A stretch of 64,000 nucleotides of DNA. Origin: Vandiemenella viatica (taxonomy: Eukaryota > Arthropoda > Insecta > Orthoptera > Morabidae). Made by a program: the position numbers and the translations under genes. The stretch is taken from contig JARYHS010013630.1 in the NCBI GenBank assembly GCA_031002005.1, forward strand, positions 34,683,504 to 34,747,503, read 5' to 3'. Positions 60,401 to 64,000 of the stretch are shown in pieces (the stretch's first letter is position 1; each line of letters opens with the position of its first letter). The notes under the pieces are model-generated. The model was not told the DNA's origin. It saw only the letters and a program-made list of their open reading frames with translations, and made no database searches.

Positions 60401-61574
60401 TCAATCCACTAGTTGTTACTACTCTGAAAACCGGTGACTGGAGGCATAGAAGTAGCTGTAGAAACTGTAAATAATCCACTGAGGTAGTAACTAAACTAGC
60501 TACAGTAGAACTCCAATTACCCGAATCAATTGGGACCGGACCCCATTCGGATAATAAAAAATTTGGATAATTGGATTTTTTTCCGAAAAAAGTGTCTATT
60601 TTAATTAGTTACTGTATACATGTTGAAAATGGAAGAAGAAACTGTATTTAAAGGAAAATAGCTTTTAATTTATTAAATGAAAAGGCAACACTTTTTTTTA
60701 CATGTTAAGCTTAGTTACAAGTACTGTACATTAGTACAATGTACGTACCGAACTGTTAATAGAAGTCATTGCTTGCTGAACATCTCGGTCAAAGTAAGCT
60801 GTTTGACTGTATTCATCTGTTTTCTGGCAGCAAAGTGGCGCATCCACTTGACAGTGAGAAGTTTCGTGTGGTGTATAAGCAGAATCATTATTTTTTTGAA
60901 TCGCAGTACATTTCCGTTTTAATTAAAAAAGCGATTCGGATAATCAGAGTTCGGATAATTGGAGTTCTACTGTAATTGAATTTTACTTGCTGTTATCTTC
61001 AGGACTTGGCCAGCAGAATGGGAGAGGTGGTAGTGCACAGTTACTAATCACCAGATTGAGCACCAAAATATTGGATTAAATCCCAAACCTTTCCACAGTG
61101 CGTATGGAGCGAGGGCATACAGCACTGTTGATGGCGACTTGTCTGTCGGACCCTGGCTCTCATCATTCCCAGCAAGTGTTGATAGAAAGCCAATTTAGAA
61201 ATATTTCTTAATGGAATGATGGATACAGGTAGAAAATAGAACTCTTTTCTATTTATTGCAATACTGTTTTTATCTCAATGTAAGTATCTGTAAATGTTGA
61301 ACTCCATGCAGTACCACCAGTTATATAAAATTCAATCGATCACCTTTCTAATATTTTAAATCCCTCAGACATTTGGCAGATTGATGAATGGAATTTGCCT
61401 TCTTTTTTGCAGGTCAACTGTAACTATACGCTGCCTGCCAAGCAGCCAGTGGAAACCAGCAGCAACTCCAGGCAGCGTTTCTGGGCCTTTCTGGAAGTCC
61501 AACGATTACTGCAGGAAGGTGCACAGGAGTCCACCCACCCTCTCAACTACAGGGCCACGCAGCTCGCATTCAAG
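24553..61574 (+). CDS. ITIH-like secreted VIT-VWA protein gene (ten exons found, 3' end missing)
   Basis: Ten exons (24553-24612, 26537-26688, 35061-35171, 37104-37242, 45880-45994, 50361-50479, 53100-53303, 56816-56963, 57117-57472, 61413-61574) join without a phase error into 522 codons. Order: signal peptide (1-18), VIT domain (about 22-150), linker, VWA domain (about 253-440), then the start of the C-terminal region. Vertebrate ITIH proteins are plasma proteins that bind hyaluronan and stabilise matrix. Insect relatives are poorly characterised. Oddities: the VWA MIDAS metal site is lost (D260 kept, the other four positions changed), and about 25 residues usually present between exons 9 and 10 ('GSExVVAG' region) are missing, so a short exon was overlooked or lost. 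Potential N-glycosylation sites are in exons 5 (NET, NSS) and 10 (NYT). Introns total over 35 kb, mostly TE. Confidence 0.85.
24800..25195 (-). repeat. SINE-like repeat, family 3 (copy 1)
   Basis: Shares blocks with 26810-27170, including GTGTGTTCAGTGTA and a TCCTACCAGCCAAGT / TCCTACCCTGCCGGCCAAGT segment. On the minus strand GGTTCGAGACCC near 25117 looks like a B-box, so the repeat probably reads leftward. It lies in ITIH intron 1. Confidence 0.5.
25196..26536 (+). other. ITIH intron 1, nothing recognised
   Basis: AT-rich intron between the family-3 repeat and exon 2. No gene. Confidence 0.5.
26537..26688 (+). CDS. ITIH-like exon 2: VIT domain, first half
   Basis: Acceptor TGTGTTGCAG, donor GTGAGT, phase 0 in and 2 out. 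It encodes [40 protein letters not shown] and [11 protein letters not shown]. This matches the VIT pattern: 'V.s.V..RYa.t.V.g.v.N......eA.F.l.LP..AFItgF.M'. VIT domains are beta-rich modules found before VWA domains in ITIH proteins. Confidence 0.88.
26810..27170 (-). repeat. SINE-like repeat, family 3 (copy 2)
   Basis: Second copy of the 24800-25195 repeat, in intron 2, in the same orientation. The minus-strand head region contains GGTACCTG and TTAGCTGGCACC in place of the first copy's GTTAGCTGGTTCG, so it is diverged. Confidence 0.5.
27171..28144 (+). other. ITIH intron 2, part
   Basis: Repeats of a TTTGCAAAC motif at 27621-27655 are matched by an inverted set at about 28801-28835. This could be the subterminal ends of an old, otherwise unrecognised element. 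There is a T-run at 27889-27915. No gene. Confidence 0.35.
28145..28390 (-). repeat. tRNA-derived SINE, family 1
   Basis: On the minus strand GGTAGCTAAGTGGTTAAGG (A-box) and GAGTTCAAATCCC (B-box) begin at about 28365, and a body with CTCTGCCACA ends near 28180. Confidence 0.6.
28875..29579. mobile_element. Foldback element with ~172-bp inverted arms
   Basis: Left arm 28875-29048 and right arm 29409-29579 are inverted copies with about 88% identity by eye. The inner ends are GGTGCCAGC / GCTGGCACC and the outer part contains CATAAAAACCGCCTTC / GAAGGCGGCTTTTATG. The 360-bp core has no coding frame that I recognise. The size and the long arms fit a MITE or foldback transposon. No target duplication is obvious. 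Confidence 0.7.
29600..30365. repeat. Three diverged ~275-bp tandem units
   Basis: Recognisable anchors recur: GTATAAAAAATTAAG (29653), GCATAAAATTAAGGGG (29935) and GTATAAAAATTAAGGGG (30208). A GATGGGGT / GACGGGGTGG block follows each anchor, and AAAGAACATTG occurs before the next unit. Period is about 282 then 273. Identity between units is modest. The end (AAATCGGTCCAAAATTGGC, then AAACATACATAAAA) resembles the common 3' end of small arthropod transposons. Confidence 0.65.
30366..31375 (+). other. ITIH intron 2, nothing recognised
   Basis: Includes a 103-codon minus-strand frame (30735-31046) with a GC-balanced middle but no domain, splice context or start support. It is not called as a gene. 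Confidence 0.4.
31376..31650 (+). repeat. tRNA-derived SINE, family 1
   Basis: TAGTGGTTCAGTGGTTAAA (A-box region) and GGTTCGAATCCC (B-box, 31413), then the family body (CACCTCTGGCACACCTCG, TAAGTTCCCTATACCCGG, GGGTTAGGTTGAGGCGG), ending near CAGGTAATTACGACC. Confidence 0.7.
31700..32227. other. Unassigned stretch beside rRNA-like segments
   Basis: Contains a 71-codon hydrophobic frame (31844-32059) and the start of a 119-codon frame (32089-32448). Neither has a recognisable domain. The second overlaps the rRNA-like segments, so it is probably not a protein. This stretch may belong to the same foreign insert. Confidence 0.3.
32228..32305 (-). rRNA. LSU-rRNA-like segment (23S ~1660-1700 equivalent)
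   Basis: On the minus strand GAATACCAAGGCGCTT is identical over 16 bases to the conserved sequence around position 1650-1700 of bacterial 23S rRNA. It is preceded by CAACCCAGCTGTGAGGCAGG, which aligns with the bacterial 'AACCGACACAGGTGGTCAGG'. Similarity fades after GCGCTT. It is a fragment, not a full gene. The comparison is from memory of the E. coli sequence. Confidence 0.4.
32380..32466 (-). rRNA. LSU-rRNA-like segment with sarcin-ricin loop
   Basis: On the minus strand CAGTATACGAGAGGAC resembles the universal sarcin-ricin loop (AGTACGAGAGGAC) with two extra bases. It is followed, at the expected distances, by GACGTTTCACTAAG (bacterial GACGCATCACTGGTG) and GGTAGCGAAAGCGGGGGATA (bacterial GGTAGCTAAATGCGGAAGAGATA) and a TTGATGAAAACGC resembling GCTGAAAGCATC. 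This is the order of the 3' part of large-subunit rRNA. On the minus strand it precedes the segment at 32228-32305, the reverse of the normal order. It is a candidate fragment of scrambled organellar rRNA. Confidence 0.4.
32467..33060 (+). other. ITIH intron 2, nothing recognised
   Basis: Pyrimidine-rich plus strand at 32700-32960 with weak tandem character (ACTGATCGTTTC / ACTAATCGTTTC variants at 32813-32865). No gene. Confidence 0.4.
33061..33134. repeat. Perfect 32-bp palindrome with 10-base spacer
   Basis: AAAGAAAGCAATAATAATTA and the following 12 bases (33061-33092) are exactly complementary to 33103-33134. It could extrude as a cruciform. It may be a very short foldback MITE or a palindromic junction. 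Confidence 0.95.
33135..33704 (+). other. ITIH intron 2, nothing recognised
   Basis: The stretch 33195-33225 (GGGACTGGAATTAATTATCTAG...) faintly resembles the family-A LINE 'RDWN' 3' region, but it is too decayed to call. Confidence 0.35.
33705..33890 (+). repeat. SINE, family 2
   Basis: Body only: CAGATTTGGGTTTTCCATGG, CACTCCAGGTGAATGCCGGG, AAAAGGCCATGGCCGAATTC, AGACCTAGTTG, AGACGCTAAGCA and an A13 tail at about 33877-33889. Confidence 0.65.
33891..35060 (+). other. ITIH intron 2, nothing recognised
   Basis: AT-rich to the exon 3 acceptor. Mirrored frames at 34253-34592 lack any domain. Confidence 0.5.
35061..35171 (+). CDS. ITIH-like exon 3: VIT domain, second half
   Basis: Acceptor TTTGTTTCAG, donor GTGAAG, phase 2 in and 2 out. 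It encodes (M)[20 protein letters not shown] and [16 protein letters not shown]. The pattern 'M.vdG..Y...v.e...A...Y..A...g.tA..V' completes the VIT domain. The 8.4-kb intron before it holds a foldback element, tandem repeats and the rRNA-like stretch. Confidence 0.88.
35172..37103 (+). other. ITIH intron 3, nothing recognised
   Basis: AT-rich. A T-run followed by an A-run at about 36464-36493 forms a simple hairpin. The 105-codon frame at 35926-36243 has no recognisable domain. Confidence 0.5.
37104..37242 (+). CDS. ITIH-like exon 4: VIT C-terminus with YEELL signature
   Basis: Acceptor TGTGTTGCAG, donor GTGAGG, phase 2 in and 0 out. It encodes [40 protein letters not shown] and VDIGQAL. 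'FxLTYEELLxR' followed by a 'Y...I.I.pGQ' strand is the most diagnostic segment of the ITIH family and the firmest single piece of evidence for this gene. Confidence 0.92.
37243..38226 (+). other. ITIH intron 4, left part
   Basis: A GC-rich island at 37570-37700, with open frames on both strands, stands out from its flanks but matches no domain or in-phase exon. It may be the end of an unrecognised repeat. A short frame at 37989-38186 (-) is also unassigned. Confidence 0.4.
38231..40895. repeat. Degenerate ATCCTTC heptamer array with inverted left end
   Basis: About 2.5 kb of diverged ATCCTTC/TTCATCC repeats from about 38415 to 40895. They are preceded by about 150 bp of the complementary GGATGAA/GATGAAAG type (38280-38405). 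The junction is an inverted repeat: TGAAGGAATATTTATGAA at 38257-38274 is exactly complementary to 38442-38459, with flanking similarity. The long open frames in the array are an effect of the repeat's lack of stop triplets, not genes. Confidence 0.9.
40896..41509 (+). other. ITIH intron 4, nothing recognised
   Basis: AT-rich sequence between the heptamer array and the LINE. Short frames only. Confidence 0.5.
41510..45217 (+). mobile_element. CR1/Jockey-group LINE with endonuclease and RT, split by a DNA transposon
   Basis: Plus-strand ORF2. The endonuclease part (about 41540-41960) has [14 protein letters not shown] and LLVTN, and a linker follows to about 42425. After the inserted element (42432-43589) the RT resumes with [18 protein letters not shown] (about 43890), [27 protein letters not shown] (motif A, about 44165), [20 protein letters not shown] (about 44343), LFADDAVIY (catalytic FADD, about 44430) and [18 protein letters not shown] (about 44625). 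The C-terminus [20 protein letters not shown] and a GTAGATGTAGA tail follow near 45206. Frameshifts (around 44245-44430 and 44600) and 5' truncation make it inactive. Retrotransposition by target-primed reverse transcription is the family's mechanism. It occupies ITIH intron 4. Confidence 0.85.
42430..43591 (-). mobile_element. Tc1/mariner (IS630)-superfamily element, decayed transposase
   Basis: The element lies between TA dinucleotides (42430-42431, 43590-43591). Terminal repeats are imperfect: TACTGTTTTCATTTGGG at the left against TACTATATTCACTCTC read inward from the right, then GGCGGGCCAAGG against GGCGCGCCAAGG. Minus-strand coding includes a transposase N-terminal piece ([12 protein letters not shown], about 43060-43100) and the catalytic-region pattern [13 protein letters not shown] with [11 protein letters not shown] (about 42880-42960). 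In the latter the usual DNA of DNASYHS is NNA, so the catalytic Asp is lost. Removing the element plus one TA puts the host LINE back in frame, which confirms the borders. Confidence 0.75.
45218..45332 (+). other. ITIH intron 4, short spacer
   Basis: AT-rich spacer with nothing recognised. Confidence 0.5.
45333..45524. repeat. Small foldback repeat 1
   Basis: Inverted arms 45333-45382 and 45476-45524. Both contain GAAAGACGAGCT / AGCTCGTCTTTC and GCCGGATG / CATCCGGC. The loop of about 90 bases contains a second short pair, TCTGGTGTT / AACACCAGA. It is a MITE-like or foldback repeat, 355 bp before exon 5. Confidence 0.7.
45880..45994 (+). CDS. ITIH-like exon 5: linker strand
   Basis: Acceptor AAATTTTTAG, donor GTAAGA, phase 0 in and 1 out. 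It encodes [38 protein letters not shown]. The 'V.V.I.E...I..L.V.P' pattern matches the family segment between the VIT domain and the VWA linker. Phase agreement on both sides (exon 4 ends at 0, exon 6 needs 2 more bases) is strong support even though the exon is AT-rich. It carries two potential N-glycosylation sites. Confidence 0.8.
45995..47574 (+). other. ITIH intron 5, part
   Basis: Mostly AT-rich. A tRNA-like segment at about 46846-46912, with AGGTTCGATCCTC as B-box, may be a SINE head. A SINE-like minus-strand head (GGTAGCTGTGTGGTTAAAG, about 47550-47570) lies just before the hAT MITE. No gene. Confidence 0.4.
47575..47725. mobile_element. hAT-type MITE with 8-bp target duplication
   Basis: 135-bp element (47583-47717) with terminal repeats CAGGGGCGGATCC / GGATCTGCCCCTG, flanked by identical ACTTTGAC (47575-47582 and 47718-47725). 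The 8-bp duplication and CAGGGG-type ends are typical of hAT elements. The interior is G-run-rich (GGGGGGAGGGGG, GGGGGGGG) with no coding capacity. Confidence 0.92.
47912..49393 (+). mobile_element. Helitron, internally deleted, with tandem second end
   Basis: It starts TCTATACTAATATTATAAAG after A (47911) and ends with the hairpin CGCGGACGAAGTCGCG and CTAG before T (49394), the A|T target pattern of Helitrons. A first, decayed end (GACGCGGACAAAGTCGTGGG, then TAACTGCTA) lies at 49275-49307 and is followed at once by a second start-like segment (ATAATTTATAAAGCTGAGGA). Two elements are therefore arranged head to tail. The coding remnant is 48640-49203. Confidence 0.85.
48640..49203 (+). pseudogene. 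Helitron Pif1-like helicase C-terminal remnant
   Basis: Frames spell the end of the Rep/Hel protein: [14 protein letters not shown] (about 48675), YPQEFLNS (about 48735), [20 protein letters not shown] (about 48762), [25 protein letters not shown] (about 48940), [10 protein letters not shown] (about 48988), then after a frame change [20 protein letters not shown] (about 49062) and a stop after YAEVL (about 49203). In intact Helitrons this domain unwinds DNA for rolling-circle transposition. Here the Rep nuclease and the helicase N-terminus are gone, and at least two frameshifts (about 48750 and 49030) break the frame. Confidence 0.85.
49394..50360 (+). other. ITIH intron 5, right part
   Basis: AT-rich sequence to the exon 6 acceptor. 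A C-run (about 50029-50041) is the only low-complexity feature. No gene. Confidence 0.5.
50361..50479 (+). CDS. ITIH-like exon 6: pre-VWA 'RYDI' segment
   Basis: Acceptor TAGTTGCAG, donor GTGAGT, phase 1 in and 0 out. Read in phase it encodes [20 protein letters not shown] and [19 protein letters not shown] after a split Ala codon. The phase-0 reading hits a stop at once, so the frame is fixed by exon 5. 'FxVxYDVxR' just before the VWA domain is usual in ITIH proteins. An RGD tripeptide occurs here, but its exposure or use is unknown. Confidence 0.85.
50611..50756. repeat. Small foldback repeat 2
   Basis: 37-base arms 50611-50647 and 50720-50756, nearly perfect inverted copies containing GATAGTGTTTTGAAAACACG. 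The arm itself has the palindrome GTGTTTTGAAAACAC. The loop contains a shorter pair (GGTCGGCTGATCC / GATCCGACGGTC region). It lies about 130 bases after the exon 6 donor. Confidence 0.8.
50757..51385 (+). other. ITIH intron 6 with G-run-rich repeat
   Basis: 50860-51120 holds repeated GGGGCGG(C/T)AA-type motifs with long G runs, including 51018-51043 (three to four G tracts of 5-9 interrupted by single T or A). This resembles the degenerate ends of the 'GGGGCGG' MITE seen at 47583. No gene. Confidence 0.5.
51390..51900 (+). mobile_element. CR1-like LINE 3' fragment (family A, copy 4)
   Basis: Highly diverged copy. It retains [10 protein letters not shown] (about 51545), [12 protein letters not shown] (about 51615), [20 protein letters not shown] (about 51706) and the 3' UTR (CAACGGGGCGTGAGCTACAT, GCAATTAAACAATTA) near 51850-51885. 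A short (AT)n follows. Several frameshifts. Confidence 0.65.
51901..52769 (+). other. ITIH intron 6, nothing recognised
   Basis: AT-rich, no assigned repeat or frame. Confidence 0.5.
52770..53010 (-). repeat. SINE-like repeat, family 4
   Basis: Minus-strand head with GGGTTCGAATCCGTG (B-box, about 52800). The block GCAGGTGACTGGAAGCATAG (52972-52953, minus) recurs as CCGGTGACTGGAGGCATAG at 60431-60449 (+), and CCACTTAGTCAGTCCACTAG recurs near 60400. The repeat ends directly before the pyrimidine tract of the alternative exon 7 acceptor. Confidence 0.5.
53100..53303 (+). CDS. ITIH-like exon 7: VWA domain start, MIDAS lost
   Basis: Acceptor GGATGTGGCAG, donor GTTAGT, phase 0 to 0. It encodes [60 protein letters not shown] and LIYGHGAQ. 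It follows the family pattern 'GYFVHFFAP..LP.LPK.VVFVIDxSGSMxGxK...A...IL..L...D.F.I..F'. In place of the metal-binding DxSxS it has DDGPA. An alternative acceptor at 53027, with a better pyrimidine tract, is in frame and would add 24 residues. Homology favours 53100. Exceptionally GC-rich. Confidence 0.85.
53335..55427 (+). mobile_element. hAT element with exact 8-bp target duplication
   Basis: 2077-bp element (53343-55419) flanked by CTAATTAC on both sides (53335-53342 and 55420-55427). Ends are TAGGATCCGACCGAAGG and CCTTCGGTCGGACACTA, followed inward by many GGCTTCGGCC / TTCGGCCGAA subterminal repeats at both ends. The interior carries plus-strand hAT transposase debris: [20 protein letters not shown] and [20 protein letters not shown] with [13 protein letters not shown] (53991-54230), then [17 protein letters not shown] (about 54325). 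The 'NxSNM...CxAHtLqL' pattern is characteristic of hAT transposases. Stops and the missing BED and dimerisation ends make it non-autonomous. It begins 39 bases after the exon 7 donor. Confidence 0.93.
55428..55889 (+). other. ITIH intron 7, part
   Basis: AT-rich. A short TCTCCTATTTTGCTGGCCAAG segment (about 55624) matches part of the family-3 repeat. Confidence 0.4.
55890..56165 (-). mobile_element. CR1-like LINE 3' fragment (family A, copy 5)
   Basis: Minus-strand copy: [40 protein letters not shown] and TLKEF read from about 56145 to 56010, and the 3' end follows towards 55890. It is opposite in orientation to the other four copies. Confidence 0.72.
56166..56815 (+). other. ITIH intron 7, nothing recognised
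   Basis: A short palindromic GTGTTGCAACTCG segment (56434) sits in an otherwise unassigned stretch. Confidence 0.45.
56816..56963 (+). CDS. ITIH-like exon 8: VWA domain middle
   Basis: Acceptor ATTGTTACAG, donor GTGAGC, phase 0 in and 1 out. It encodes [40 protein letters not shown] and VIKRMSGAQ. It matches 'xW...........at.eNi..Ak..I..l.a.GGT'. The metal-ligating Thr of the second MIDAS loop is replaced by Gln. A second in-frame acceptor at 56800 with a stronger pyrimidine tract would insert LKLLQ. The spacing to the conserved Trp favours 56816. Confidence 0.85.
57117..57472 (+). CDS. ITIH-like exon 9: VWA domain end
   Basis: Acceptor GATTGATTCAG, donor GTCAGG, phase 1 in and 0 out, 119 codons. 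Segments in order: [100 protein letters not shown] and SFAYDGRK. This is a complete match to the ITIH VWA second half ('P.iIFLTDGxPT.G...I..NV...N....iF.la.G...f.fL..la..NgG..RRIYEDsDA..QLx.FY..ia.PLL..v...Y'). TDG of the third MIDAS loop is FPG. The mariner-like element begins 71 bases after the donor. Confidence 0.92.
57543..58341 (+). mobile_element. Mariner element with internal deletion
   Basis: Terminal inverted repeats are GTGCGTTTACATAGTTTCAA at the left and, read inward from the right, GTGCGTTCACAAGGTTTCAA. Coding remnants read [20 protein letters not shown] (about 57857) and [20 protein letters not shown], the paired HTH region of mariner transposases. Then, after a jump near 57998, [12 protein letters not shown] and [15 protein letters not shown] (about 58070-58115), which contains the second catalytic Asp (HHDNAPSH). 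The middle of the gene, with the first catalytic Asp, is deleted, so it cannot encode transposase. No clear TA duplication was seen at the ends. Confidence 0.82.
58342..60380 (+). other. ITIH intron 9, nothing firmly recognised
   Basis: A short exon for the 'GSExVVAG' strand was looked for here and not found. There is a (TA)/(TG) patch at 59263-59298. No gene. A diverged copy of part of the family-4 repeat follows at about 60383-60480. Confidence 0.4.
60501..60974. mobile_element. pogo/Tigger-type MITE
   Basis: TA target duplication (60501-60502, 60973-60974). Ends CAGTAGAACTCCAATTACCC and, inverted, CAGTAGAACTCCAATTATCC, 470 bp between the TAs. Second GGATAATTGGA / GGATAATCAGA repeats sit inside each end. 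'CAGTAGAACTCC...' with inner 'CGGATAATxGGAG' is the signature of pogo/Tigger elements. The interior frames have no transposase domain. Confidence 0.85.
60975..61412 (+). other. ITIH intron 9, right end
   Basis: AT-rich to the acceptor of exon 10. Part of it (about 61000-61170) resembles family-3 repeat debris (TTGGCCAGCAGAATGGGAG and TGGCGACTTGTC). No gene. Confidence 0.35.
61413..61574 (+). CDS. ITIH-like exon 10: post-VWA segment
   Basis: Acceptor TTTTTTGCAG, donor GTAAGT, phase 0 to 0, 54 codons: [54 protein letters not shown]. 'xxWAxLxxxxLLxx......A..LaLxY' is the family segment immediately before 'xFVTPLTSxVV', which should start the next exon. I could not find that exon before 64000. 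The 'GSExVVAG' strand normally between exon 9 and this segment is absent, which suggests an unlocated exon in the 3.9-kb intron. Confidence 0.85.
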
Positions 61575-62435
61575 GTAAGTCTCCTGTTGGTGATCCCAGT
61601 ATGTAAGTTAATGATGTTATAGGCATGGAAGTATTATCTTCCGATAAGCAACAATATTTATTTTTTAATGGTTAATGTTTTCTGCCAACTTCTTCTGCGT
61701 GTCTGTGGCTTCTTCCTATTATATGTTTCCAGTTCGCAGGATACCCCTTCAAAATCCCACTGATAATTCCTGTCAAGTTGTTTTTAGCCCCATCACAAGC
61801 TGCCAACAATGGTTGGGTGACTCCAGTTGGCTGCCAGCCTTCACCTCTTTTGTTAAGGAAGGTTTATAATACCGCTAATTTCAAGTTTTATATGTGTATG
61901 TGTTTTGTGTGTCCCAATGCCACAACAACTTTCATCTTGGATATTCTCCTGTCACAATGTATACACTTTAAAACACCTTTGTTTCCTAACAATCAATACA
62001 TAAATTAAATAAAAAATTAGTATAGGGAAATGTGCCACCACTGTGTATTTTCTGTATGCCCAAACTCCACATCCATCATCTAAAGGTAAGTGGTGGCTCA
62101 TTTACCTATTCTAATTTGTTATTCCTTTTTGCTTCTTCATGTCTTTTCTTTAATTGTTTACTATGTATACACACATACATATTCCAAAGATAATAGACCT
62201 TAAGCATTATCGATCTAGTATTTTCCCTTTCTATACTACGATCTTATTCGGCATTCTGCGCTACCTCCATTCACTAGACAGCCTTCAGCAAGAATACGTC
62301 TTGCCCAGCCTGGTGTCTTACTCCTGCCAAGAATAAGGCTAACCACTGAAATATTGCATTTCTTGTGTTCGTCTCTTTTCCACTCAGACATCTTTTATGT
62401 TCATCATTCCTAGTCGCCTTCAGCTTTGGTATGTA
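61575..62435 (+). other. ITIH intron 10, left part
   Basis: No exon for the expected 'FVTPLTS' segment is visible. 61720-61870 has repeat-like text (GACTCCAGTTGGCTGCCAGC) of unknown family. Confidence 0.4.
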
Positions 62436-62439
62436 TTGG

Positions 62440-64000
62440 GTTGTATTTCCCTATCCTTCCTTAGTTGTGTGTATATAAATGGGCCCCTCCAAGATCTCAC
62501 TCCACAACACATTTTGCTTCTTATTCTCCAAGATCCATGTACACTTACCCTTTATCTCCTTCCTAAAATCCATAAATCCGGCAATCCAGGACACCCTATT
62601 GTTGCAGATTATGGACTGCCAACTGAGCACATCTCTGACTTGGTTGACCAGTACCTACAACCCATCGTTAGTCAGCTCCCTTCTCATATAAGGACACCCA
62701 ACAATTTCTCTTCCAGCTTTCTACCATACCCACCCCTCTTCCTTCCAACTCCATACTGGTTACCACTGATGTCACATCCTTGTACACAAACATTCCACCC
62801 AGGGCCATGGAACATTTTCTGTACCAGTGCCCTCCCAACAGCCTCCCTATGACATCCTTCCTCATCAAATTTGCACAACTCATTCTCAATAACAGCTACT
62901 TCTCCTTCGAAGGCAACATATGTCACCAAACCTGTGGCACTGCCATGGACACTTGCATGGCCCCCTCTTATGTTAATCTGTTCATAGGTCATCTGGAACA
63001 GACATTTCTGGAGGAAGTCCTTCTCAAACCCCTCATTTGGCTTCGTTTCATTGATGACATCTTTATGATTTGGACACACGGAGAAAATGAACTACTAAAT
63101 TTCCTGAACCATCTCAATACCTTTAGCATGCTGAAATTCACTTGATCCTACTTACACACCCAGGCCACATTGCTGGATGTGGATTTATCCCTCTCCAATC
63201 GCTCCCTCAACTCTTCAGTCTACATAAAACCCTTCAACAGCATCTCCCCTACAGTCTTCGCATTCGTGGTAGTCGCATATGCTCCAATCAACAGTCTCTC
63301 ATGGATTATTCAAACAGTATTTCACAAGAATTGATTTCTCGTAACTACCTTACAAACATCACAACTTACTCAGTCCATCAGTCATCCGAAACCTGCAAAA
63401 ACCAACCACAATCCAGTCTTGGTCACACAACACGACCCAGGCCTCGAATCCATTAACAGAATCCTCCAGCAGGGCTATGATTTCCTGCAAACCTGCCCTG
63501 AAATAAGATCCATTCTTCCTAAAATCCTCCCTGCGCCTCCTAGAACTTGTTTCAGCAGACCACCTAACCTCAGCAAACTTCTAGTCCACAAACATATGTA
63601 GTCTTCCTCGTCAAAACAGTCAGCCCCAAGGATATTCCTTATGCAACAGAACCCATGGCAAGATGTGCAACATACACTCTCCTCCACTTTCACCAACCAA
63701 GGGAAAAGCTTCTCTATCATAGGACACGCCACCTGTGAAACCTCCCACGTAATTTACCAGTTAACATGCAACCACTGTCTGGCTTCATATATAGGTCTGA
63801 CCACAAATCCACTTTCCATAAGAATAAATGGCCACCAACAGATGGTGTTCACATGGAACCCAAAGCACCCCATTGCTGTCCATGCCATCACCCATGACTC
63901 GATTAATTTCAACTCTTGTTTCATGGTCCATGCTATCAGAGTCCTCCCTAATAGCAGCAGCTCCTCTGAATTCAGAAGGTGGGAACTTATCTACCAGTAC
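62440..64000 (+). mobile_element. Penelope-like element (RT plus GIY-YIG endonuclease), truncated by window end
   Basis: Plus-strand Penelope-type polyprotein in broken frames. YLLPKIHKSGNPGHPIVADY (about 62550) matches the PLE 'YxLPKIHKxxxPxRPIVS' start. After a frameshift near 62720 come LVTTDVTSLYTNIPPRAMEH (about 62757), CHQTCGTAMDTCMAPSYVNL (about 62925) and WLRFIDDIFMIW (catalytic IDD, about 63040). A stop lies at 63142. After another shift come LPYSLRIRGSRIC (about 63244) and NLSKLLVHKHM (about 63568). The C-terminal domain CETSHVIYQLTCNHCLASYI with GLTTNPLSIRINGH (about 63735-63835) is the GIY-YIG-type endonuclease of PLEs. It lies in ITIH intron 10. Confidence 0.88.

Noticed and set aside
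60425..60470. [11 protein letters not shown] reading, superficially like GSEVVVAG
   Set aside because: The same DNA recurs inverted at 52930-52990, so it is part of a dispersed repeat, and it lacks splice sites.
1..64000. CRISPR arrays, operons, bacterial-style genes
   Set aside because: No regularly spaced identical repeats with unique spacers and no dense coding; the window is eukaryotic nuclear DNA.

Overview
The window reads as animal nuclear DNA, most likely from an insect with a large, repeat-rich genome. It is AT-rich, coding exons are short GC-rich islands in multi-kilobase introns, splice sites are canonical GT-AG, and most of the rest is made of arthropod-type transposons: CR1/Jockey LINEs, tRNA-derived SINEs, Helitrons, hAT, mariner and pogo relatives, and Penelope. 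A polyneopteran (stick insect, termite/cockroach or orthopteran kind of genome) is my guess. It rests on repeat style only.

Two host genes are visible, both on the + strand. The first is the 3' end of an SLC46-type major-facilitator transporter. Three exons (2259-2342, 5315-5471, 15851-16073) join with consistent phases and encode the last membrane helices and a basic cytosolic tail. A poly(A) signal follows at 16083. The second gene starts at 24553 and runs beyond the right edge. It is a secreted inter-alpha-trypsin-inhibitor heavy-chain-like (ITIH-like) protein. Ten phase-consistent exons (522 codons) encode a signal peptide, a VIT domain and a VWA domain. The VWA metal site (MIDAS) is almost completely lost. 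One short exon expected between 57472 and 61413 and the 3' exons were not found.

Layout of the rest. SLC46 introns: Jockey-type RT fragment (3.75-4.5 kb, -), a Helitron-like composite with duplicated tRNA-like units (5.58-7.02 kb), a 3.27-kb element with about 780-bp inverted arms around a decayed gene of a family I cannot name (7.18-10.45 kb), a Jockey-type ORF1 (11.4-12.8 kb, -) and LINE pieces. Intergenic: a 5'-truncated RT insertion with target duplication (18.6-20.0 kb, -) and another RT fragment (21.2-21.7 kb, -). ITIH introns: foldback element, diverged tandem repeats, a stretch with large-subunit-rRNA-like segments in scrambled order (about 32.2-32.5 kb), a perfect 32-bp palindrome, a 2.6-kb degenerate ATCCTTC array, a CR1-like LINE split by a Tc1/mariner-type element (41.5-45.2 kb), a hAT MITE and a tandem Helitron (47.6-49.4 kb), a complete-ended hAT 40 bp from a splice donor (53.3-55.4 kb), a deleted mariner 70 bp from another donor (57.5-58.3 kb), a pogo-type MITE (60.5-61.0 kb) and a Penelope-like element running off the end (62.4-64.0 kb).

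All calls are from reading the sequence. No database search was possible, so TE family names are clade-level judgements. The items most worth a second look are the MIDAS-less ITIH-like gene, the long-arm inverted-repeat element at 7.2-10.4 kb, and the scrambled rRNA-like stretch near 32.3 kb.
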